A stretch of DNA of 5,304 nt from Bacilli bacterium. Its GTDB lineage: Bacteria; Bacillota_I; Bacilli_A; RFN20; CAG-826. Below the pieces are notes generated by a model. It ran no database searches. It was not told the DNA's origin and saw only the letters and a list, made by a program, of their open reading frames with translations. Shown piece by piece: positions 1 to 4,223 of this stretch (within the stretch, counting starts at the first letter, position 1; each line of letters opens with the position of its first letter). The stretch spans positions 1 through 5,304 of the forward strand of contig JAFZUD010000038.1 of NCBI GenBank assembly GCA_017618495.1. The letters are read 5' to 3'. The position numbers and the translations under genes are program-made.

Positions 1-317
1 GCATCACCATCATGGCGGGCTTTGATGAGGATCCAGCCAAAATCGGCACTTTCACGAACGGCAAGAAGATCCTCGATATGAAGGAGCTTCCTCGTTATAT
101 CAAGGACTATAAAGCCCACATCGTCATCCTTACGGTTCCGGCTAATGTCGCTCAAAAAGTCACTGACTTCGCAGTTAAATCAGGAGCCAGAGCCATTTGG
201 AACTTTGCTCCAATCCATATCAATGTTCCAGCAGGAGTCGTCATCGAAGACGTCAACATGGCATCTTCCTTAGCCGTCCTCTGGCATAGATATCTCAACT
301 TAAAGAATATCGACTAG
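1..317 (+). CDS. rex: Redox-sensing transcriptional repressor Rex, C-terminal part (5' truncated by window edge)
   Basis: This is the last ~105 codons of a gene that enters from the left; the frame is open from base 3, so the ATG at 12 is internal. Rex senses the NADH/NAD+ ratio and represses fermentation and respiration genes, releasing operator DNA when NADH binds. Visible Rex hallmarks are AGFDEDPAKIG (the second Rossmann beta-strand region), IVILTVPANVAQKVTDFAVKSGA and the signature IWNFAPIHINVPAGVVIEDVNMASSLAVL close to the C terminus. The end matches the usual Rex C-terminal helix, which swaps between dimer subunits, so the 3' end looks intact. The N-terminal winged-helix DNA-binding domain lies outside the window. 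The stop TAG overlaps the stop of the convergent methyltransferase gene. No Rex operator of the TTGTGA-N6-TCACAA type was found in the window. Confidence 0.92.
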   Translation, partial: ITIMAGFDEDPAKIGTFTNGKKILDMKELPRYIKDYKAHIVILTVPANVAQKVTDFAVKSGARAIWNFAPIHINVPAGVVIEDVNMASSLAVLWHRYLNLKNID

Positions 318-1024
318 TTGTTTTTGAAATGATATAGGCCGATCGATACGGCGTTATCAAGGTTAAGCGAATCAATTTCACTTGATTGGGCGATTATCAA
401 AGGATCGCCCTTTTTTAAATATTCGGCAGGAAGTCCGGTAGCCTCATTGCCGAAGACCAAAGAATATGGCTCTTGTTTCTTGGCTTCTCTTAATTCCGTC
501 TTGGCCTGAAGCATGAACGGATAGAGGTGGTGGTTAGGGAATTCCTTTTCGTATTCCTCAAAAGAGGAATAATAGCGGAAAGGTAAAGAGAAGATGGCGC
601 CCATCGAGGAACGGACGCATTTAGGATCGAAGCAATCGGCTGCCGGTTTGATGATGGCGATACCACCGATCTCGAAAGCGGCGCCTGACCTCAATATGGT
701 TCCGAGGTTACCCATATTGGAAGGATTAACGAGGACAAGGTGATTCTTCTTCTCGTCTAATTTGGATTCGAACTTCATGAATTCACCGATGGCCATGACG
801 TTGTCTTTTCCAGATAAGGCGGTGAAGATTTTTTCATTATTCAAAATGACAGGGATTTTGGCTTCCCTGGCCAAAGAAACAAGCTTGTCAAAAGTCTCGT
901 CCCTTTTCTGTTTTGGGTTAATATACACGCGTTTTGCCACGGATTTTTTGCGTTTGAGCATCTCAATCGTGAGGGTTGTGCCTAACGCGTAAGAGGTATC
1001 GTTGTTCTTGCTATATTTTTCCAC
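314..1024 (-). CDS. SpoU/TrmH-family RNA 2'-O-ribose methyltransferase
   Basis: A 236-residue SPOUT-class enzyme expected to transfer a methyl group from S-adenosylmethionine to a 2'-OH of rRNA or tRNA; the exact nucleotide target cannot be read from sequence. Residues 1-85 form a short N-terminal substrate-binding region (YALGTTLTIEML...KRVYINPKQKRDETF). The catalytic trefoil-knot domain follows: motif 1 NPSNMGNLGTILRS (100-113) with the likely catalytic Arg112, motif 2 LVFGNEATGLP (189-199), and motif 3 SLNLDNAVSIGLYHF (219-233). Length and motifs are complete, so the gene looks functional. The start is GTG at 1024-1022; the next in-frame Met is residue 22, inside conserved sequence. There is no clear Shine-Dalgarno, and a TATAAT lies only 6 nt upstream, suggesting a leaderless mRNA. 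It is convergent with rex (4-nt overlap) and divergent from the PBECR-like gene. Confidence 0.88.
   Translation of the reverse strand: MEKYSKNNDTSYALGTTLTIEMLKRKKSVAKRVYINPKQKRDETFDKLVSLAREAKIPVILNNEKIFTALSGKDNVMAIGEFMKFESKLDEKKNHLVLVNPSNMGNLGTILRSGAAFEIGGIAIIKPAADCFDPKCVRSSMGAIFSLPFRYYSSFEEYEKEFPNHHLYPFMLQAKTELREAKKQEPYSLVFGNEATGLPAEYLKKGDPLIIAQSSEIDSLNLDNAVSIGLYHFKNN
388..416 (+). terminator. Intrinsic terminator for rex, embedded in the opposing methyltransferase gene
   Basis: A perfect 7-bp stem GGGCGAT (388-394) / ATCGCCC (404-410) with a 9-nt loop is followed directly by six T (411-416). Orientation is +, 71 nt after the rex stop, antisense to the 3' coding region of the methyltransferase, where it covers codons for about KKGDPLIIA. 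It is the only good terminator-like structure I see downstream of rex. Confidence 0.7.
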
Positions 1025-1030
1025 CCCTAA

Positions 1031-1036
1031 ATTATA
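1031..1036 (-). promoter_or_regulatory. -10 box of the methyltransferase gene (perfect TATAAT)
   Basis: On the minus strand a perfect TATAAT is followed by TTAGGG and then the GTG start. With the usual ~7 nt from the end of the -10 to +1, transcription would begin at the G of GTG. No recognisable -35 is present at 16-18 nt spacing, so the promoter may depend on an activator or be weak. Confidence 0.5.
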
Positions 1037-1040
1037 GCGA

Positions 1041-1056
1041 CATTTTTCGGAAAATG
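1041..1056. promoter_or_regulatory. 16-bp palindrome between divergent genes, candidate operator
   Basis: CATTTT-TCGG-AAAATG is a 6+6 bp inverted repeat around a 4-nt centre. It lies in the spacer between the methyltransferase -10 (1031-1036) and its expected -35 region, and ~40 bp before the divergent gene's start. A protein bound here would block the minus-strand promoter and might act on both genes. The binding protein is unknown. Confidence 0.35.
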
Positions 1057-1081
1057 AGCCTCTTCCTCTCTATATGAAAGT

Positions 1082-1088
1082 AGGAGGT
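1082..1088 (+). promoter_or_regulatory. Ribosome binding site that fixes the start at 1095
   Basis: AGGAGGT lies 6 nt before the ATG at 1095. An in-frame upstream ATG at 1074 has no ribosome binding site, and using it would place this Shine-Dalgarno inside the coding sequence. The start at 1095 is therefore preferred. Confidence 0.8.
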
Positions 1089-1094
1089 CAAAAT

Positions 1095-1475
1095 ATGGAT
1101 AGAGATCCAGTCAGAATAGGTCGCATCAACATCAAAGTCGAAAAAGCCCTCGGATACGATTTCGGGGAGAACATCTTTTGCTACATCAGCGAAGAGAAAC
1201 TGAGGGAATTCGCTTCAAGGTGGCCAAGCGGTTACCTTAAGAAAGTGGAGGAGTCCGCTCACATAATGAAGAACCCTCTCTATGTCGGCATCGATACGAA
1301 GAACAAGAGGCTTTACTACGTAAAAGAGTACATCGTGAATAACTCTTCTTTCAAAAAGGCCTGCCTTGTCCTTTCTTTTGAGAAGCAGCTTTCCCTAATG
1401 GACATCATCGCTCTCGACGAAAAGAAAATGGCCCTCATTTCGAGGACCACTAGATTCGTTGCCGCCAAGTCTTAA
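1095..1475 (+). CDS. Small PBECR-like (BECR-fold nuclease-related) protein, function unknown
   Basis: A 126-residue soluble protein without signal peptide or membrane segment. The order of elements resembles phage Barnase-EndoU-ColicinE5/D-RelE-like (PBECR) domains: an N-terminal RIGRINIKVEKALGYDFGENIFCYIS strand region, a helix, the segment YLKKVEESAHIMKNPLYVGI (47-66; family style 'II-x-NPdyIG'), then strands KRLYYVKEYI and FKKACLVLSF and a C-terminal MALISRTTRF. The family assignment is by eye and moderate. The His usually seen in the early helix ('H-x-x-RH') appears absent here (EKLREFASRWP), so catalytic activity is doubtful. Such domains are usually parts of phage or polyvalent proteins; here it stands alone among housekeeping genes. 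It has a strong AGGAGGT site. Its stop TAA overlaps the stop of the convergent membrane-protein gene within TTAA. It could also be an unrelated conserved hypothetical protein. Confidence 0.75.
   Translation: MDRDPVRIGRINIKVEKALGYDFGENIFCYISEEKLREFASRWPSGYLKKVEESAHIMKNPLYVGIDTKNKRLYYVKEYIVNNSSFKKACLVLSFEKQLSLMDIIALDEKKMALISRTTRFVAAKS
1418..1448 (-). terminator. Intrinsic terminator for the Pr6Pr-type gene, embedded in the PBECR-like gene
   Basis: On the minus strand GGTCCTC (1448-1442) pairs with GAGGGCC (1436-1430), 7 bp including one G-U, around the loop GAAAT. It is followed by ATTTTCTTTTCG. It begins 24 nt past the stop of the minus-strand gene and is antisense to the last codons of the PBECR-like gene. 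The T-tract is interrupted, so strength is uncertain. Confidence 0.5.
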
Positions 1476-2179
1476 TACCCGGTTTCGTGGATGTATCTTC
1501 TCGCCAAGAGGTTGTTGATGAGAATGAGAGCGTAATCAACAAAAGTGATGACCGCGAAGATGGAGAGGATGGAGATAAAGACGCCAGCCCATCCATTTCC
1601 GGCTGAGAAGGCCTCTGGAAGATAGTTAGACATGATGAATGTGTTTGAATCGAAGATGAGGGTGCTGTAGGTCGAACCGCTGACAAGAAGCTTTCTCATC
1701 AAAGAGAAGAGGTAATAGAAGATAGGGACGAATAATGGGAACATCCCATAAGACCATTTGACCGTTCCCTTTTCACCGAAAAGAATCCAATCAAGAAGGA
1801 CGGCAAGCGGGAAGAGGATGAAGGAGAGCAGCGAATAAAGGAAGGTGTCCGCTTTCATGTAGTCGGCACCGACGAAATAGCAATAGAAAGGATGGATGGC
1901 GGCAAGAGAGACAAGAAGGACAAGGGCACCATGGAAAAGGAAAGACACAACGCCAGGGGCGATCGTGTTTCTCTTTTCTCTCATGCCGATGGCATTGGCG
2001 ATTATCTCAGAAAGGATGATGACGCATCCAAACAAGGTAACGATGGAGGCATAGTTTCCAAAACCCACCCAGAAATTATTGACCGCATTGGTGGTCAGCT
2101 GAACCGTGAGAGTCCAGACTCCGAGAGCGAGGATCACGATACGGTATATAAGTGCAATAAGTCTGTCTCTGATTACCAT
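1472..2179 (-). CDS. Pr6Pr-type six-helix integral membrane protein
   Basis: A 235-residue polytopic protein with about six membrane helices, near residues 6-28, 41-64, 76-98, 112-134, 143-163 and 197-224. The segment DTFLYSLLSFILFPLAVLLDWILFGEKGTVKW (111-142) matches the hallmark of the Pr6Pr family (helix ending in LDW-x-LF, then a basic/aromatic loop and KW). The family has no established biochemical role in bacteria; it is distantly grouped with FAR-17a/AIG1-like eukaryotic membrane proteins. I chose ATG 2179-2177 (MVIRDRLIAL). A TTG at 2233 would only add a basic tail translated from the purine-rich ribosome-binding region (AGAGGAGG, AGAGG). Spacing from the nearest AGAGG to the ATG is long (about 13 nt), so the exact start is not certain. 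The gene is convergent with the PBECR-like gene, with stops overlapping in TTAA. Confidence 0.82.
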   Translation of the reverse strand: MVIRDRLIALIYRIVILALGVWTLTVQLTTNAVNNFWVGFGNYASIVTLFGCVIILSEIIANAIGMREKRNTIAPGVVSFLFHGALVLLVSLAAIHPFYCYFVGADYMKADTFLYSLLSFILFPLAVLLDWILFGEKGTVKWSYGMFPLFVPIFYYLFSLMRKLLVSGSTYSTLIFDSNTFIMSNYLPEAFSAGNGWAGVFISILSIFAVITFVDYALILINNLLARRYIHETGY

Positions 2180-2293
2180 GGGGCTATATTTTCCTCTTTT
2201 TCCTCCTCTTTTCAAGAGGGGGCATGAACACAAGGGGAGAAATGTACTTTCTATGGTAAAGAAAAGAATAATGAAAAGATAGTCATTTCTTCC

Positions 2294-2322
2294 TTGCTAA
2301 GGATAGACAATGTGGCTAAACT
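2294..2322 (+). promoter_or_regulatory. Probable promoter of tRNA-His
   Basis: TTGCTA (2294-2299) and TAAACT (2317-2322) are separated by 17 nt; each box matches 4 of 6 consensus positions. The predicted +1 near 2329 lies a few nucleotides before the tRNA 5' end, as expected for a single tRNA unit. Confidence 0.45.
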
Positions 2323-2332
2323 AATACGGCAC

Positions 2333-2410
2333 GGCGGAATTGGTGAAGTGGTCTAACACAACCGGCTGTGAACCGGTCATTCGGGAGTTCAAATCTCCTA
2401 TTCCGCCCCA
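2333..2410 (+). tRNA. tRNA-His (anticodon GTG)
   Basis: A full cloverleaf can be folded: acceptor GCGGAAT (2334-2340) with ATTCCGC (2400-2406); anticodon stem ACCGG/CCGGT with loop CTGTGAA, anticodon GTG at 2368-2370; T stem GGGAG/CTCCT with loop TTCAAAT; variable loop of 5 nt. The extra G at position -1 (2333) faces C73 (2407), the identity element recognised by histidyl-tRNA synthetase. The 3' CCA (2408-2410) is encoded in the DNA. It has its own promoter and terminator, so it is a monocistronic tRNA unit. Confidence 0.96.
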
Positions 2411-2421
2411 GAATGAAAATT

Positions 2422-2447
2422 AACGGCAGAACATCTGCCGTTTTTTT
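2422..2447 (+). terminator. Intrinsic terminator of tRNA-His
   Basis: A perfect stem AACGGCAGA (2422-2430) / TCTGCCGTT (2434-2442) with loop ACA is followed by a T-tract to 2447. It starts 11 nt after the CCA end. Confidence 0.9.
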
Positions 2448-2494
2448 GTGCTTTTTATCCAAAACGTACCATCTCAAAAACACTATGTTTTATC

Positions 2495-2500
2495 TATAAT
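2495..2500 (+). promoter_or_regulatory. -10 box (TATAAT) of the small membrane protein gene
   Basis: A perfect TATAAT lies in an A/T-rich stretch without a convincing -35 hexamer. Start of transcription would be near 2507, giving a ~110-nt leader. A second candidate -10, TATAGT at 2545-2550, lies just after a tandem direct repeat and would give a shorter leader. Confidence 0.45.
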
Positions 2501-2517
2501 AAAATACCTCAAAATTT

Positions 2518-2534
2518 GTGGCGCTTCTGTGACA
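2518..2534 (+). repeat. 17-bp intergenic motif, copy 1 (GTKGCGCTTYTGTGACA)
   Basis: GTGGCGCTTCTGTGACA matches the copy at 5064-5080 at 15 of 17 positions, in the same orientation. Both copies are noncoding and flank the small-protein/kinase/regulator block. Function unknown; it could be a protein-binding site or part of a structured RNA. Confidence 0.5.
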
Positions 2535-2542
2535 CCCTGTGA
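2527..2542 (+). promoter_or_regulatory. Tandem direct repeat CTGTGA-N4-CTGTGA, candidate response-regulator site
   Basis: Two identical hexamers start 10 bp apart (2527 and 2537), one helical turn, immediately before a TATAGT (2545-2550). OmpR/PhoB-type winged-helix regulators, the fold expected for the regulator encoded at 4224, typically bind tandem direct repeats of about this period. The assignment to that regulator is inference. The site could equally be RNA structure in the leader. Confidence 0.3.
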
Positions 2543-2563
2543 TTTATAGTTGGTTCACCAAAA

Positions 2564-2591
2564 GCATTTTCGCCATATTCTGCCGAAAAGC
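2564..2591 (+). other. Leader hairpin upstream of the small membrane protein
   Basis: GC(A)TTTTCG at 2564-2572 pairs with CGAAAAGC at 2584-2591: 8 bp with one bulged A and an 11-nt loop. It lies 13 nt before the AAGGAGG and could affect ribosome access. There is no T-tract directly after it, so it is not a normal terminator. Confidence 0.4.
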
Positions 2592-2617
2592 CACTTTGTT
2601 TCGTAAGGAGGAAAAAC

Positions 2618-2809
2618 ATGGACAACTTCTGGTATGAAGAAGAAGGTTCCGAATGGGACAAAGATGCTTTTAAGCAGTACGGATCAGAGCCGGCAAAGGC
2701 TCAAAAGAAAGAGAAGAAGGCCAAGTACGTTCTCCTCATCTCTGGAATCGGCCTTCTTACCATCCTCGTTCTTGTCCTTGGACTCGTCTTCGGACTTGGC
2801 GCCCATTAA
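2618..2809 (+). CDS. Small single-pass membrane protein, 63 residues, unknown function
   Basis: The ATG has an ideal AAGGAGG (2605-2611) 6 nt upstream, so the gene is very likely translated. Residues 1-22 are acidic and aromatic (MDNFWYEEEGSEWDKDAF...), and residues 23-36 are Lys-rich (about AKAQKKEKKAKY). Residues 37-61 form one hydrophobic helix rich in Gly, Leu and Val (ISGIGLLTILVLVLGLVFGLG), ending only two residues before the stop. By the positive-inside rule the charged N-terminal part is cytoplasmic and the C terminus is at or outside the membrane face. I do not recognise a family. It is preceded by a structured leader and followed by a terminator, so it is probably its own unit. It sits 149 nt before the sensor kinase on the same strand, which makes a role as a modulator or target of that two-component system possible but unproven. 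Confidence 0.82.
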   Translation: MDNFWYEEEGSEWDKDAFKQYGSEPAKAQKKEKKAKYVLLISGIGLLTILVLVLGLVFGLGAH

Positions 2810-2819
2810 TTAGAAGCCA

Positions 2820-2867
2820 AGGGTTGAACACCCTAACTTAGTCAAACGGTTACGCGGCTTGTAACCG
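2820..2867 (+). other. Two hairpins ahead of the terminator (3' region of the small gene)
   Basis: Hairpin 1 is AGGGT (2820-2824) / ACCCT (2830-2834) with loop TGAAC. Hairpin 2 is CGGTTAC (2847-2853) / GTAACCG (2861-2867) with loop GCGGCTT. ACCCT can alternatively pair with the AGGGT that opens the terminator stem at 2869, and GCGG (2854-2857) with CCGC (2865-2868), so switching conformations are conceivable. Confidence 0.4.
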
Positions 2868-2868
2868 C

Positions 2869-2905
2869 AGGGTCCTTAGCACCACGGGACCCTTTTCCTT
2901 TTTTT
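2869..2905 (+). terminator. Intrinsic terminator after the small membrane protein gene
   Basis: A perfect 7-bp stem AGGGTCC (2869-2875) / GGACCCT (2887-2893), loop of 11 nt, is followed by TTTTCCTTTTTTT. It separates the small gene from the kinase operon, although read-through would join them. Confidence 0.8.
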
Positions 2906-2917
2906 CGCGCGCATAGG

Positions 2918-2946
2918 TTTAATAAAATGTCCAAGGTTCGTATAAT
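2918..2946 (+). promoter_or_regulatory. Promoter of the kinase-regulator operon
   Basis: A perfect TATAAT (2941-2946) lies 17 nt after a weak -35 candidate TTTAAT (2918-2923). The predicted +1 near 2953 leaves only about 6 nt before the kinase ATG at 2959, and no Shine-Dalgarno is present (the leader reads AGCAACAG). Confidence 0.55.
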
Positions 2947-2958
2947 ATTAAGCAACAG

Positions 2959-4215
2959 ATGGATAATAAAAGCGTATTCAATGCAACCGTATGCATTATC
3001 GGCATTGCCCTTTTGCTTATTCATACGGTAAATGTACTTCTCAAAAAGAATAGAAGAAGGGATGAGAACAACCTTCTCTTTTTCATCGTTTTCTATGCCT
3101 TCCATCTTGCCGTGTATCTCACCTTCACCATCATCAAGATGTATTACACGAGCAATGAGTTCATCATCGGCTTCTACACAAGCTTCTACGTGATGAACAA
3201 CTTCCAGGTTCTCCTCCTTTTTGTCTACGCGATTTCCTATATCCCGCTTAAAAAGGAGACCTTCAATATCCTCCTCGTCATAAGCCTAAGCTTATATGCC
3301 GTCTTCATCGCCTTAGATGTCATGAATATCTTCAACCACATGTTCTTCTATGCGGAGAATGGGGTTTACATGAGATCAAAGACTATGATCCTCTCACAAG
3401 GCTATGAATTCGTTACCTTTGCGATGGTTCTATGCTTAGCCTTATTCCATAAGAAAGTCACGGTTGGCGAGAAAATCTCCTTCGCCGTCTACTGCTTGTT
3501 GCCTTTGGTCGCGATAATCACTCAAAACATCTTCCCAGGATACGCGATTGCTTATCTTTCCGTCTTCATCGGCGTCGAGATCCTCTTCCTCTTCGTCAAT
3601 GTCAGGAAGAACATGCAACTTGCCGATGAGGCGAAAAAGATCAAGGATGCGGAAGTGAAGATCATGATCTCCCAGATTCAGCCTCACTTCATCTATAACG
3701 TCCTCGCTTCGATCTCGACCCTCATTCCGATGGATCCAGAAAAAGCCCAACAAGGCCTCGACCATTTCACCGATTACCTTAGGGCCAACCTTTCGTCCTT
3801 ATCAAAGAACGGCCTAGTCAATTTCTCCGATGAATTAAAGCACATCGAAACCTACATCGCTTTAGAGAAGATGAGGTTCGAAGATCGTTTGGAGGTCGTT
3901 TATGACATCCAGGCCAAAGACTTCATGGTCCCGGCTTTATCTCTCCAACCGATCGTCGAGAATGCGATCAAGCATGGCATCCTCAAGAAGATCGAAGGCG
4001 GAACCCTTACTCTTAAGACCTATGAGGATAGGGACGCTTATGTCGTGGTTGTAAGCGATAATGGCATTGGTTTCAAAGTCGATGCCGTCAAAGGAGACGA
4101 TCATTTCGGACTCAATAACATCAAGTACCGCATCTCCTCGATGTGCAAAGGCGAAGTTCAGGTCGAAAGCGTGATCGATCAAGGAACGACCGTCACGGTT
4201 TTCTTCTATAAATAG
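2959..4215 (+). CDS. LytS/YehU-type sensor histidine kinase with seven-helix membrane sensor
   Basis: A 418-residue membrane kinase that should autophosphorylate on His and pass the phosphate to the regulator encoded 8 nt downstream. Residues 1-215 contain about seven membrane helices (near 7-28, 38-60, 68-94, 101-124, 147-164, 172-191, 195-214), the probable sensor; I do not recognise its ligand. A short linker helix (216-235) leads to the His_kinase domain (PF06580 type) with phospho-acceptor His243 in SQIQPHFIYNVL. An HATPase domain follows: N-box PIVENAIKHG (331-340), DNGIGF (367-372), glycine-rich FGLNNIKYR (383-391) and QGTTVTV near the end. All key residues are present. The closest known class is LytS/YehU; the usual LytTR regulator partner is replaced by a winged-helix regulator. 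The start lacks a ribosome binding site and is probably nearly leaderless; the next Met is residue 61, inside helix 2, so this start is kept. Confidence 0.93.
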   Translation: MDNKSVFNATVCIIGIALLLIHTVNVLLKKNRRRDENNLLFFIVFYAFHLAVYLTFTIIKMYYTSNEFIIGFYTSFYVMNNFQVLLLFVYAISYIPLKKETFNILLVISLSLYAVFIALDVMNIFNHMFFYAENGVYMRSKTMILSQGYEFVTFAMVLCLALFHKKVTVGEKISFAVYCLLPLVAIITQNIFPGYAIAYLSVFIGVEILFLFVNVRKNMQLADEAKKIKDAEVKIMISQIQPHFIYNVLASISTLIPMDPEKAQQGLDHFTDYLRANLSSLSKNGLVNFSDELKHIETYIALEKMRFEDRLEVVYDIQAKDFMVPALSLQPIVENAIKHGILKKIEGGTLTLKTYEDRDAYVVVVSDNGIGFKVDAVKGDDHFGLNNIKYRISSMCKGEVQVESVIDQGTTVTVFFYK

Positions 4216-4223
4216 GTGAGATT

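Noticed and set aside
1074..1094. Upstream in-frame ATG adding seven residues to the PBECR-like protein
   Set aside because: No ribosome binding site before it, and it would place a strong AGGAGGT inside the gene; the start at 1095 is far better.
1512..1542. 8-bp inverted repeat TTGTTGAT/ATCAACAA after the PBECR-like gene
   Set aside because: No T-tract on either strand and it lies in coding sequence of the membrane protein; not a credible terminator.
1737..1773. GGGAAC/GTTCCC followed by TTTT as a terminator for the PBECR-like gene
   Set aside because: Only 6 bp with a 21-nt loop, and about 260 nt downstream of the stop; too weak.
2184..2225. 13-codon basic leader peptide on the minus strand ending 4 nt before the Pr6Pr-type start
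   Set aside because: No ribosome binding site of its own, and its basic residues simply reflect AAG/AGG-rich DNA; translational coupling is possible but unsupported.
1892..2227. 111-codon plus-strand ORF opposite the membrane protein
   Set aside because: Antisense shadow of the Pr6Pr-type gene with a low-complexity charged product and no family resemblance.
2180..2233. N-terminal extension of the Pr6Pr-type protein from TTG at 2233
   Set aside because: The extension is only translated purine-rich ribosome-binding sequence and does not fit the family's short N terminus.
2841..2893. tRNA-like look of the stretch with GCGG-CTTGTAA-CCGC
   Set aside because: No acceptor stem, no T-arm consensus and no valid D-arm; it is explained by hairpins and a terminator.
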